Below are positions 1-6,474 of a stretch of DNA of 19,205 nt, in pieces. The stretch is taken from assembly GCA_964639205.1 (NCBI GenBank), contig CAZXCG010000026.1, forward strand, positions 1-19,205, written 5' to 3'. The notes below the pieces were generated by a model, which saw only the letters and a program-made list of their open reading frames with translations, did not search any database and was not told the DNA's origin. Each line of letters begins with the position of its first letter. Position 1 is the stretch's first letter. The stretch comes from CAZXCG01 sp964639205 (GTDB taxonomy: Bacteria > Bacillota > Clostridia > Oscillospirales > Acutalibacteraceae). The position numbers and the translations under genes are program-made.

Positions 1-2
1 CA

Positions 3-221
3 ACTGAGCAGGAAAGCAATCAGGATGCGACTGATATTTCGACCGCAGACGAAGCAGAACGGGATTCGTCTATCATATATGTGTTAGCGATAGGTTTAGG
101 ATTATCATTGCTACTTAATATCCTATTAAGTATTCTTCTTGTATTCCAAAAGAAGAAAAATATATATTCGAGCATTGATCCGTCAGAACGGACAGATTTT
201 GATATAGATATTTTGGAGTGA
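3..221 (+). CDS. C-terminal end of a membrane-anchored protein (5' truncated by window edge)
   Basis: An open frame enters from the left edge and ends at TGA 219-221, six bases before the ATG of the next gene. It encodes 72 residues. First comes an acidic, Asp/Glu/Ser/Thr-rich linker of about 20 residues. Then comes a hydrophobic segment (starting SIIYVLAIGLGLSLLLNI) that reads as one transmembrane helix. A basic QKKKN stop-transfer stretch and a short acidic tail ending DIDILE follow. No catalytic domain is visible, so the family cannot be named. The layout (acidic linker plus one TM) resembles the tails of the JAMM proteins just downstream, and the tight spacing says it belongs to the same operon. 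By inference it is another membrane component of that system; the missing N-terminal part would decide its role. The ORF is real by spacing and composition; its function is unknown. Confidence 0.75.
   Translation, partial: TEQESNQDATDISTADEAERDSSIIYVLAIGLGLSLLLNILLSILLVFQKKKNIYSSIDPSERTDFDIDILE
215..218 (+). promoter_or_regulatory. Ribosome binding site deciding the start of the first JAMM gene
   Basis: GGAG overlaps the end of the upstream coding frame and lies 8 nt before ATG 227. It would lie inside the codons of the alternative GTG 218 start, so ATG 227 is preferred. Confidence 0.6.
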
Positions 222-226
222 CTATA

Positions 227-1231
227 ATGGCTAAGAAAAAAACAACAAAAAAGTTTCAAAGCAAAACGAGTGAGGTTTCTCTTGACAATGTGCTGCCGCA
301 AAATATTGTTTTAATCGGAGAGCGTGTTGAGGAAGATAAGAATATTTATATTGCTCAGAGTGTTTATAAGGAAATACACAAATTTACGAAAGACAAAACT
401 ACAAACGAAAGTGGTGGCGTCTTGCTCGGAACTGTGATTGAGGAGTTCGGCAAAACAAATATTGTAATTAAAGGTTTTATAGAGGCTAAATACTGTGAAG
501 GAACTCCCACCACACTTAAGTTCACACACGAAAGCTGGGAGTACATTCATAAGGAAGCGGATAAAAGATTTCCTAATTACAAGATACTCGGCTGGATACA
601 TACGCATCCTAATTTCGGAATATTCCTTTCCGAATACGATAAATTTATACAGGAGAATTTCTTCAAAGAGGACAATCAGATCGCTTATGTGGTCGATCCA
701 ATTCAGGGTATAGAGGGTTTCTATTTTTGGATAAACGGAAAAATAGAAAGATGTAAGGGCTTTTATGTTTTCGACAAAACCGGAGTAAAGATTACCGTTA
801 ATGAAAGCGAAAACGAAAAAACTGATGCAACACCCACTGCATCTTCTTCTCTTACGAAAAACCTTTTTACGGGTATTCTCGCAGTTGCAGTAGTTGTTTT
901 AATTGTTATCTGCATCAGCTTGAACGGAAAGATCAACAATTTGCAAAAGCAGCAGGAAGCATTGGTGGATTCTGCAAGTCAAAGCCTTGTTTATATGCAG
1001 CAGCAAATTTCGAGTCTGTCCTCTGAAGTGGCTGAACTCAAGGCGACTACAAATGAGATAAACGATACTAATGAAGAGGAAGATGACGATAACAACGAGG
1101 CAAACGAATCTGAAAACGAGGGTGAAAATAACTCTGAACAGATAGATAATTCTACCGACAATTCTTCTACTACCGATACATCTGTTTCTGAGCCGGAAAA
1201 TAACGAGGAAGGCGATAACAACAATGAATGA
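227..1231 (+). CDS. Membrane-anchored JAMM/JAB-domain metallopeptidase (Prok-JAB type) with acidic tail
   Basis: This 334-residue protein has an N-terminal JAMM (MPN+/Mov34) domain at about residues 25-190. The zinc motif is complete: Glu61 (in ESGGVLLG), His125-Thr-His127-Pro, Ser135 and Asp138, with exactly ten residues between His127 and Asp138 as in active isopeptidases. A hydrophobic helix at about 211-232 follows, then a coiled-coil-like stretch (QKQQEALVDSASQSL onward) and a highly acidic Glu/Asp/Asn tail. There is no signal peptide, so the JAMM domain should face the cytoplasm (inference). Proteins of this fold remove ubiquitin-like modifiers or cleave peptides; here the substrate is unknown. 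ATG 227 is chosen over GTG 218 because GGAG at 215-218 sits 8 nt upstream of the ATG. The gene overlaps the next one by 8 nt, and a paralogue lies two genes downstream. The zinc site looks intact, so activity is expected. Confidence 0.9.
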   Translation: MAKKKTTKKFQSKTSEVSLDNVLPQNIVLIGERVEEDKNIYIAQSVYKEIHKFTKDKTTNESGGVLLGTVIEEFGKTNIVIKGFIEAKYCEGTPTTLKFTHESWEYIHKEADKRFPNYKILGWIHTHPNFGIFLSEYDKFIQENFFKEDNQIAYVVDPIQGIEGFYFWINGKIERCKGFYVFDKTGVKITVNESENEKTDATPTASSSLTKNLFTGILAVAVVVLIVICISLNGKINNLQKQQEALVDSASQSLVYMQQQISSLSSEVAELKATTNEINDTNEEEDDDNNEANESENEGENNSEQIDNSTDNSSTTDTSVSEPENNEEGDNNNE

Positions 1232-2135
1232 GTATGTTGGTAAAATGTGTCCATATTGTAAAACTCCATTTAAGGAAGATGATGAAATAGTTGTTTGTAA
1301 CACCTGTGATATGCCCCATCATAAAGATTGCTGGGTTGATAATCAGGGCTGCACAACATTCGGATGCCTTGGCACAATAAAGGCTCCTGACGGAACTCCT
1401 ACTACAGTTACTTCGAGCGAAATAACTTTTGATGAACCTCAATCTCAAACCGTTACAACTGTGTACTGCACCAAGTGCGGAAGTCCAAATCAATCTTCAA
1501 GTTCGTTCTGTTGCAAGTGCGGAAATCCATTACAGACGAATACTCCCACTCATTCAGTAACGGGCTATGCTTCTGATAATTCCAATACAGTCAATCCTTA
1601 CGCTTATGTTTCTCAGGAAAATTATCAACCTCAGAGTGGGTATAGCACACAACAAAACAATACGACCGGATACAATAGTCAATATTCGACAGGTTATAGT
1701 GCGATTAGTTCTGATGCTGATCTTAATGCTTTTGTAGGCACAAAGGCTGAATACTATATCCCAAAATTTAATGAGATGAAAGCGCAGAATAAAAAAACCA
1801 GTTGGAATTGGTGTGCTTTCCTTGTGGCTCCATATTGGTTCATTTATAGAAAAATGTACGGCTATGGTGCAGCCGCTTTAGGTGCTGCATTTATTCTTTC
1901 GGTGATCGGCGGCATATTTACATCATTACTTGCTCTTGCCGGATATATTGTTCTTGGAATCTATGGGAACTATATTTATATGCAACAAGTTGACAAGAAT
2001 GTGGCACAGCTCAAAACGTTAACAGAACCATATAAAACGCAGCTTATTAGTCGTAACGGTGGCACAAATTCGACGGCAACAATATTAACTGTAGTTGGCT
2101 ATGCTATTCTCATTCTCATAATACAAGCACTATAA
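1224..2135 (+). CDS. RING-like zinc finger plus zinc ribbon plus DUF2628-type membrane protein
   Basis: This is a 303-residue protein. Residues 9-48 carry a binuclear treble-clef pattern: Cys9-x2-Cys12, Cys25-x2-Cys28, His32/His33, Cys36-Trp37, Cys43 and Cys48. This matches the prokaryotic RING finger family 1 (Prok-RING_1) layout, including HHxxCW and the trailing Gly-Cys pairs. A second short zinc ribbon follows (Cys82-x2-Cys85, Cys96-x2-Cys99). After a Ser/Gln/Tyr/Asn-rich low-complexity linker (about 105-165) comes a DUF2628-like region: an amphipathic part, then WNWCAFLVAPYWFIYRKMYG and two to three hydrophobic helices to about residue 265, plus a last hydrophobic segment at 284-303. The gene starts inside the end of the first JAMM gene, so translation is probably coupled. 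Given its JAMM neighbours, a role as a membrane-bound adaptor or E3-like factor is an inference. RING-type fingers in bacteria can also be simple protein-binding modules. Confidence 0.87.
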   Translation: MNEYVGKMCPYCKTPFKEDDEIVVCNTCDMPHHKDCWVDNQGCTTFGCLGTIKAPDGTPTTVTSSEITFDEPQSQTVTTVYCTKCGSPNQSSSSFCCKCGNPLQTNTPTHSVTGYASDNSNTVNPYAYVSQENYQPQSGYSTQQNNTTGYNSQYSTGYSAISSDADLNAFVGTKAEYYIPKFNEMKAQNKKTSWNWCAFLVAPYWFIYRKMYGYGAAALGAAFILSVIGGIFTSLLALAGYIVLGIYGNYIYMQQVDKNVAQLKTLTEPYKTQLISRNGGTNSTATILTVVGYAILILIIQAL

Positions 2136-2138
2136 AAC

Positions 2139-2147
2139 GGAGGTGAT
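2139..2147 (+). promoter_or_regulatory. Consensus ribosome binding site of the JAMM-LysM gene
   Basis: GGAGGTGAT lies just before ATG 2152 (8 nt from the end of GGAGG). It is a full match to the anti-Shine-Dalgarno complement and the strongest RBS of this operon, which suggests that the last gene is translated well and independently of the gene upstream. Confidence 0.75.
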
Positions 2148-2151
2148 TTGA

Positions 2152-3288
2152 ATGGATGACAACAACTTTGAAATCGAGTTACAAGAGGGTTCAACTGAGC
2201 AGAATGCAAGGGTGCAACTTCCGGTCAATTTTTTAACCATTGGCGAAATTGAAAACGATGATGTTAAGGTCTATATTAAGCAAGATGTCTACAAAGCACT
2301 TGAGAAATATGCCTTAGAGGATGTCGAACACGAACGAGGCACAATTATTCTTGGAGATTATTGTGAAGATCTCGGCAAAACGCACGTCGTTATTTCTGCA
2401 TATATTGAAGCCAAATATACCGATGCATCAGCATCCACCCTGACATTCACTCACGAAACTTGGGATTATGTTAATAAGCAGCACGACACGATATATCCAA
2501 ACACAAAAATCGTCGGATGGCAACATACACACCCCAATTATGGGATATTCCTTTCAAATTACGACCTTTTTATTCAAGAGAATTTCTTCAATATGTCATT
2601 CCAAGTTGCTTACGTGATTGATCCAATTCAAAATATCCGTGGGTTTTTCCAATGGAAAAATGGCAAGATTGAAAAGCTAAAAGGGTTTTATATTTACGAT
2701 GATGTTGGAAAACCTATAAAAATTGAGCAAAAACGAACCGAAACAAAGGCGGACATATCCTCGCCTAAAGTAAATAAATCAGTGTACTTTATTCTTGCTT
2801 TGCTATGCGTCGCAACGATGGTTTTGGCGATTTCTACGATTTCTATCAATAGCAAATATAAGTCGCAACTTCTCAAACAAGAAGAAATGATGTCGGAGAT
2901 AGCCGAACAAAATGAGCTGCTTGATAATCAGGATAAAGCAATAACGGAACTTCAAGAACAGCTAATTAACGGCGTTCTTGATGAAAGCGGAGCAACAACG
3001 GCTGCTGATCTAATTGAAATGATAGAAAATCAGGAAATTACTTTACAAAACCAAGAAGAAGTATTGAATGCACTCAAAGCATTCGTAGAAGAAAAAAGGA
3101 CAGAAGATAGTGCTACGATCTCATTCAAAGCATATACCGTTGTTAAAGGTGATTCGTTAGAGAAAATCTGTTCCGATAATGGAATAGACTACTATTCTAA
3201 TATAAAAATCATCTTGGCAATTAACGGTATTGAGAACGCAAATCAAATAAACATAGGTCAGACTATTTTGCTGCCTATATCAAACTAA
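2152..3288 (+). CDS. JAMM/JAB-domain metallopeptidase with transmembrane helix, coiled coil and C-terminal LysM
   Basis: This 378-residue protein is a paralogue of the gene at 227-1231. The two are collinear and clearly similar over the catalytic domain (both share LGWxHTHPN-like and FIQENFF stretches). The JAMM ligands are complete and even have the same residue numbers: Glu61, His125-Thr-His127-Pro, Ser135, Asp138. A hydrophobic helix at about 209-230 is followed by a Glu/Gln/Leu-rich coiled coil (about 238-315). A LysM domain at about 328-376 follows, with the typical YTVVKGDSLEKIC opening and the QINIGQTILLP ending. With no signal peptide, the natural reading is a cytoplasmic JAMM domain, one TM pass, and an outside coiled coil tethered to peptidoglycan by LysM. 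LysM binds N-acetylglucosamine polymers in other proteins. The gene lies 16 nt after the RING gene and is followed by a hairpin, so it is probably the last gene of the operon. The substrate is unknown. Confidence 0.9.
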   Translation: MDDNNFEIELQEGSTEQNARVQLPVNFLTIGEIENDDVKVYIKQDVYKALEKYALEDVEHERGTIILGDYCEDLGKTHVVISAYIEAKYTDASASTLTFTHETWDYVNKQHDTIYPNTKIVGWQHTHPNYGIFLSNYDLFIQENFFNMSFQVAYVIDPIQNIRGFFQWKNGKIEKLKGFYIYDDVGKPIKIEQKRTETKADISSPKVNKSVYFILALLCVATMVLAISTISINSKYKSQLLKQEEMMSEIAEQNELLDNQDKAITELQEQLINGVLDESGATTAADLIEMIENQEITLQNQEEVLNALKAFVEEKRTEDSATISFKAYTVVKGDSLEKICSDNGIDYYSNIKIILAINGIENANQINIGQTILLPISN

Positions 3289-3293
3289 ATTTT

Positions 3294-3325
3294 GACCGCT
3301 GATATCTATATGGATAACAGCGGTC
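3294..3325 (+). terminator. Putative terminator hairpin after the JAMM operon
   Basis: A 13-nt inverted repeat starts 5 nt after the stop codon: gaccgctgatatc at 3294-3306 and gataacagcggtc at 3313-3325, with one mismatch and a 6-nt loop. The following T-tract is short (ttt), so termination may be partial. It lies between the convergent JAMM operon and tnpV remnant. Confidence 0.55.
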
Positions 3326-3329
3326 TTTA

Positions 3330-3722
3330 CTATTTGTAGACTATCTCTAGTGCGAATATCAATTGATAGACTATAATTTCTGTAGCTTGATTACGAATAT
3401 TATTCATCTGTGCAACCCATTCCATTTGATTTTCTGCTTTAAGTTTTTCGGTAATGCCCTCACGTTCAGCCATTTGTTCAATCAGCTCAAAAAACATATC
3501 CTCTGCCTGTTCATTGATATTGGCAAGGTAATCATTTAGCTTACCGGATATCAGTAACTGGGTGTAGAATATTCGATTGTGCTGTTTTATATACCGCAAC
3601 CGCCGCTGTCACCAAATGCCGATAGGCTTTTCCTCCTGCTCGGCAGGGAGCAAATTCGGCAAGTAATAATCACCGACCAAAGTGTATGTGCCACCCATCT
3701 GTTCAAATAATGACTTTTCCAT
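3330..3722 (-). pseudogene. tnpV: TnpV-type transposon protein, interrupted by an in-frame TGA
   Basis: Read from ATG 3722, the frame gives MEKSLFEQMGGTYTLVGDYY and continues to GIW, then TGA (3609-3611, codon 38). It then resumes without frame change as QRRLRYIKQHNRIFYTQLL to the end at TAG 3330. Together the two parts give the roughly 130-residue length and full sequence pattern of TnpV proteins of Tn4451-like and related clostridial mobile elements. In TnpV relatives I recall, the broken position is Gly (IGIWGQR), so one GGA-to-TGA change explains it. GGAGG at 3730-3734 precedes ATG 3722 by 7 nt. TGA is used as a normal stop by neighbouring genes (219-221, 1229-1231), so recoding is unlikely. 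The protein is known as an element accessory or putative DNA-binding protein, not as the recombinase. It marks the left part of the window as mobile or formerly mobile DNA. Confidence 0.8.
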
Positions 3723-3724
3723 CA

Positions 3725-3910
3725 TCAAGCCTCCTTTGTAATAACCTTGAATTTCTTGGTTTTCGCATCAATGATTTTCAATAAAACTTCGTCCACCGCA
3801 TCGGTGTACCGCCCTTGTTGGAGCAGGCTATTCCGCATTTCGTTAAGTGCGTTCTCTATAACCCCACGCTCATAACTGTCCAACGCTATGTAATACTTCT
3901 TTTCTCGCAT
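3725..3910 (-). CDS. Small hypothetical protein, tnpV-associated
   Basis: A 61-residue charged protein, MREKKYYIALDSYERGVIEN at the start and ending FKVITKEA, predicted all-helical then a short strand. Its TGA stop (3725-3727) overlaps the ATG region of tnpV in a TGATG arrangement, so the two are translationally coupled. An AAGAGG sequence lies about 8 nt before ATG 3910. Similar small ORFs are commonly seen just upstream of tnpV in clostridial mobile elements (from memory of such loci), but no biochemical function is known to me. Two strong hairpins lie in the leader upstream on the same strand. Confidence 0.7.
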   Translation of the reverse strand: MREKKYYIALDSYERGVIENALNEMRNSLLQQGRYTDAVDEVLLKIIDAKTKKFKVITKEA

Positions 3911-3992
3911 TTGCCGACCTCTTTTAATTTTCTATCATAATTCTACTCAAGGAAAGCCATATAGTCGAATGTACCGCTAAAATTAGAAAAAG

Positions 3993-4038
3993 GGCAAGAA
4001 AAAAGAGAGAAACCTAAACTTCTCTCAATTCTCTTGCC
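3993..4038 (-). terminator. Long hairpin with poly-T in the leader of the tnpV-associated genes (possible attenuator)
   Basis: Arms at 3993-4011 and 4020-4038 pair 16 of 19 positions around an 8-nt loop. Read on the minus strand, the inner perfect stem GAGAGAA-gtttaggt-TTCTCTC is followed directly by TTTTTTCTTG, as in an intrinsic terminator. The outer GGCAAGA/TCTTGCC arms can extend the structure over the T run. It lies about 80 nt upstream of the 61-residue gene on the same strand, so it could act as an attenuator or insulate element genes from outside transcription. Confidence 0.5.
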
Positions 4039-4048
4039 TTCGCAATGC

Positions 4049-4082
4049 TCGTACCTTTAAGTTATTGTCCTTAAGGGTACGA
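4049..4082. repeat. Second inverted repeat of the tandem hairpin pair
   Basis: tcgtacctttaag (4049-4061) and cttaagggtacga (4070-4082) are complementary at 12 of 13 positions around an 8-nt loop. Flanking gcaatgc and tgcttttgc can extend pairing imperfectly. No T run follows on either strand, so it is not a terminator by itself. It may be an anti-terminator partner, a recombinase or relaxase site, or an operator. Confidence 0.45.
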
Positions 4083-4337
4083 TGCTTTTGCGGTGCTTTT
4101 TTGTTTGGCGGAGCTGCGCTTTATCAAGCTTGCTTGAAATAAAAATTACTATAGATATTGCAAGCGTCTGCAGAAAGCATAGCTACTCAGGGTTTCAGTA
4201 GAAGATAATGGCTTTCGCTGAAATTTTGAAATGAAACTCATCGCTTTATAAGAAGCGGTTGTCCGCGCTTAGGGGTTATATAGGCAAAAGATTTATCACA
4301 CCGGAAATGCCCGGAAAATGCGGTTAACTTGCAGAAA

Positions 4338-4371
4338 GTTTATGGGAGCCGTTTACACGACTCCCATAAAC
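4338..4371 (-). terminator. Terminator hairpin of tRNA-Trp
   Basis: A perfect 11-bp inverted repeat (gtttatgggag 4338-4348, ctcccataaac 4361-4371) with a 12-nt loop sits 4 nt past the 3' end of the tRNA gene. On the minus strand it is followed by TTTCTGC, a short U-rich tail. Position and strength fit the end of the tRNA transcript. Confidence 0.6.
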
Positions 4372-4375
4372 CGCT

Positions 4376-4451
4376 TGGCAGGGGCAGAAGGACTTGAACC
4401 CTCGGCACGCGGTTTTGGAGACCGCTGCTCTACCAACTGAGCTATACCCCT
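4376..4451 (-). tRNA. tRNA-Trp (anticodon CCA)
   Basis: On the minus strand the 76-nt sequence folds as a full cloverleaf. Acceptor AGGGGTA pairs with TGCCCCT, the D arm is GCTC/GAGC, the anticodon stem GCGGT/ACCGC carries loop CTCCAAA (anticodon CCA, Trp), and the T arm GAGGG/CCTTC carries TTCAAGT. The discriminator is G and the 3' CCA is encoded. A promoter lies upstream and a hairpin downstream. Its 3' end faces the accessory DNA on the left; tRNA 3' ends are frequent integration targets, but no attachment repeat can be shown here. Confidence 0.96.
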
Positions 4452-4481
4452 AAATATTATTAAACTTCCGGCGCGTGTTAT

Positions 4482-4510
4482 ATTTTAACATCAATATCGC
4501 TTTTTGTCAA
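4482..4510 (-). promoter_or_regulatory. Sigma-A promoter of tRNA-Trp
   Basis: On the minus strand a perfect TTGACA -35 box (4505-4510) and TAAAAT -10 box (4482-4487) are separated by exactly 17 nt. The predicted start is about 25 nt before the tRNA 5' end. Confidence 0.8.
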
Positions 4511-4673
4511 GCAAATAATAATACTTTTATAAAAATTGAAGCTTAATTCAATGCTCAAGTCAATTAGGTAATTTGCTTTTCCGGAATCGATTTATCTTGA
4601 ATACGAAAACCAATATGTAAGTAATAATGACCGATGAATTGCAAATATTAAATTATCTTTATTTTGAAAACGA

Positions 4674-5078
4674 GTGATTGTTTTGCAAAGACTTCCGCGA
4701 AAACTAAAATATATATTTTATGTTTGGCTGACTGTAATTTTATTTGTGTTTTTTGTGCTTTTATCTTTTTTACCTTTACAACTGCTTCCGGCAGCGCTGC
4801 TGAAATCAGTTCTTTTTGCCGCTTATTTGTGCACAGCTTTTGTATGGATACCGCTGTATTTAAAAGAATTCCGTTGGAGTGTGGCAAAAAATAAAATAAT
4901 GCTTTGGAGCGGCGCGGTTGTTTCAAAAATTAAGGTTTTGCCGCTTGGAAGTATAGTGTCGGTTCAAAAGCTTTCTACACCGCTTATGAGAGGCGTGGGA
5001 ATATATGCTCTGCTTGTCGTAAGCCCCGGCGGATCTGTTTTACTTTTTATACAGGAGGAACAAAATGCGCAAGGCTAA
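4674..5078 (+). CDS. Bacterial PH-domain (DUF304/YdbS-like) membrane protein
   Basis: A 134-residue protein. Residues about 10-62 form two hydrophobic helices. Then one bPH2-like (DUF304) domain follows, with the conserved pattern FRWSVAKNKIMLWSGAVVSK, IKVLPLGSIVSVQ and a strand-rich end. This fits YdbS of Bacillus, which pairs with YdbT. GTG 4674 is taken because a stop (TGA, 4665) lies just upstream in frame and no ATG occurs early; TTG 4683 is the alternative. No strong RBS is seen. The gene overlaps the following PH-domain gene by 14 nt, the usual YdbS/YdbT layout. The molecular role of the family is poorly known; YdbST has been linked to envelope resistance traits in Bacillus. Confidence 0.75.
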   Translation: MIVLQRLPRKLKYIFYVWLTVILFVFFVLLSFLPLQLLPAALLKSVLFAAYLCTAFVWIPLYLKEFRWSVAKNKIMLWSGAVVSKIKVLPLGSIVSVQKLSTPLMRGVGIYALLVVSPGGSVLLFIQEEQNAQG

Positions 5079-6474
5079 ACGAGTTCACGTATATACTGCG
5101 GTTGCCTGGATTGTCAGCTTAAGTCCGGTTATTGTTTTAGGTGTTTTGCGGCGTGTTTTTGCGAAGGCTGATTCAATTTTTGAGTTAATTTTTTATAACG
5201 GAATCGATTTACTGATAATTGCGTTAATAACTACTTTTGCCGTATCAAAATACAGGAGTTCTTTTTATTCTGTTAACGAAGAAGAAATTCTGATTTGCAA
5301 AGGAGCTTTGCTAAAAAGCAGTTTGTTTTTAAATAAAAAGCATCTGACGGCTTTGTATATTTCGGCAGCGCCACTTCAACGTCTTTTTCATTCAAAAGAA
5401 GTCAGATTTGCAGTAAAAGGGAAGAGTAAAATATACGGAAAAAACGTTTTGTTTTTGTCGCCGTGCGATACTCGGGATGCCGTTAAGAAAATTTTTGGAG
5501 ACACCTTTAAAAAAATCTACAGCCCCAAAATCGATCGTTTGATTTCATCGATGTTTATCGGTTCGGATACCGCAAGCGGTATACTGCTGTTTGCCGCCTC
5601 ACTGCGTCGGGCAGGAAAAATTATTGGGGAAGAATATGCCCGCTTGATTTATGAACATATTGATCCGAGCGATTATATAATAGCGCTTGGCGTCGAACCT
5701 TTTTTAGCTGTAACGGCGGGAATTTTAATTTTGGGAACGACATTTTTATTTATATACAGATTTATTATCAATTGCGGCTTTTCATTATATGAAAGTGAAA
5801 GCTGTTATTTATGTAATCACGGAGTACTGTGGAAATTCAACACGTATATAAGAAAGAAAGATATTTCTTTCTTACAAATCGAACAGTCTTTTTTTATGCG
5901 CTGTCTCGGATTTGCCACGGTTAAATTCTTTTTGCCTGATAAAAATGCGCCGCGCGGAGGGAATCGTATTTTGATTCCGGCAGAAAGCGTGAGCAGATGC
6001 CGCGAGCTTATTTCAGGCTGTATACGGAAAAAAGACGGTGAAAAAATAAAAATACTGCCGCAGAGGAGTGCGGCAGCAGGGCTTGCGCTTTTTCCGTTGA
6101 GCGTGCTTTTGTTTTCATTGCTGCTGATGTATACGGCGCCTGTGTTGATTGCTGTGCCGGAAATCGGCATAACCTTTTTATATGCAGCGATATTTTTTGC
6201 ACTTTTTTGGCTGGCTTTCCGCATTGACGCTGCGAAGCGCACAGGTATTGCAGTAAGCCGCGCCTCGGCGGCGGTTAGAACCTTTAAGGGTCTAAAGCTG
6301 ATTTACGCGGAAATTCCGCTTGAAAAAATAACGCGAGTGGTTTTGAAGAGGGGTATATTTGGGCAAAGAAACAACAGCGTTAATATCATTTTATATGCCG
6401 GTATTTATAAGCTTAAGGTTAAGCGTTTAATCTGCACTGACTATATGATTGGACGACTCAAAGAAATCGTGTAA
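5065..6474 (+). CDS. Multi-PH-domain (DUF304/YdbT-like) membrane protein
   Basis: A 469-residue protein with the YdbT layout. There is an N-terminal pair of hydrophobic helices (about 9-62) and a first bPH2 domain (FYSVNEEEILICKGALLKS). A central TM pair (about 211-240) precedes a second bPH2 (LYESESCYLCNHGVLWKFNT). Another TM pair (about 340-390) precedes a third bPH2-like domain ending at residue 469. ATG 5065 follows a good aggagg RBS inside the upstream gene; the two frames overlap and are probably coupled. The 3' end overlaps the convergent minus-strand gene by 48 nt. Family membership is well supported by the repeated helix-pair plus PH pattern; a precise function is not. Confidence 0.8.
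   Translation: MRKAKRVHVYTAVAWIVSLSPVIVLGVLRRVFAKADSIFELIFYNGIDLLIIALITTFAVSKYRSSFYSVNEEEILICKGALLKSSLFLNKKHLTALYISAAPLQRLFHSKEVRFAVKGKSKIYGKNVLFLSPCDTRDAVKKIFGDTFKKIYSPKIDRLISSMFIGSDTASGILLFAASLRRAGKIIGEEYARLIYEHIDPSDYIIALGVEPFLAVTAGILILGTTFLFIYRFIINCGFSLYESESCYLCNHGVLWKFNTYIRKKDISFLQIEQSFFMRCLGFATVKFFLPDKNAPRGGNRILIPAESVSRCRELISGCIRKKDGEKIKILPQRSAAAGLALFPLSVLLFSLLLMYTAPVLIAVPEIGITFLYAAIFFALFWLAFRIDAAKRTGIAVSRASAAVRTFKGLKLIYAEIPLEKITRVVLKRGIFGQRNNSVNIILYAGIYKLKVKRLICTDYMIGRLKEIV

Larger units (their letters stand above)
3911..4375. other. Non-coding junction between mobile-element genes and tRNA-Trp
   Basis: I find no convincing gene in these 465 bases. It holds two adjacent long inverted repeats (3993-4038 and 4049-4082), listed separately, and the hairpin downstream of the tRNA (4338-4371). 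The stretch 4083-4330 shows no coding frame of useful length and no clear promoter. It most likely contains the chromosome/element boundary, but no duplicated tRNA end or direct repeat is visible inside the window to place it. Confidence 0.5.

Noticed and set aside
3609..3611. TGA inside tnpV read as a recoded glycine or selenocysteine codon
   Set aside because: Glycine is expected at this position, which would fit a UGA-Gly code, but neighbouring genes on both strands end normally at TGA (for example 219-221 and 1229-1231), and no SECIS-like need exists. A nonsense mutation is simpler.
4209..4235. Short ORF starting ATG with MAFAEILK, resembling the start of an XRE-type protein
   Set aside because: It stops after eight residues and the following frame shows no HTH pattern; too little to call a pseudogene.
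4376..4400. tRNA-Trp 3' end as an attachment site for the accessory island
   Set aside because: The position is suggestive, but no repeat of the tRNA 3' sequence and no integrase is visible in the window, and the tRNA keeps its own terminator hairpin. Kept only as a possibility.
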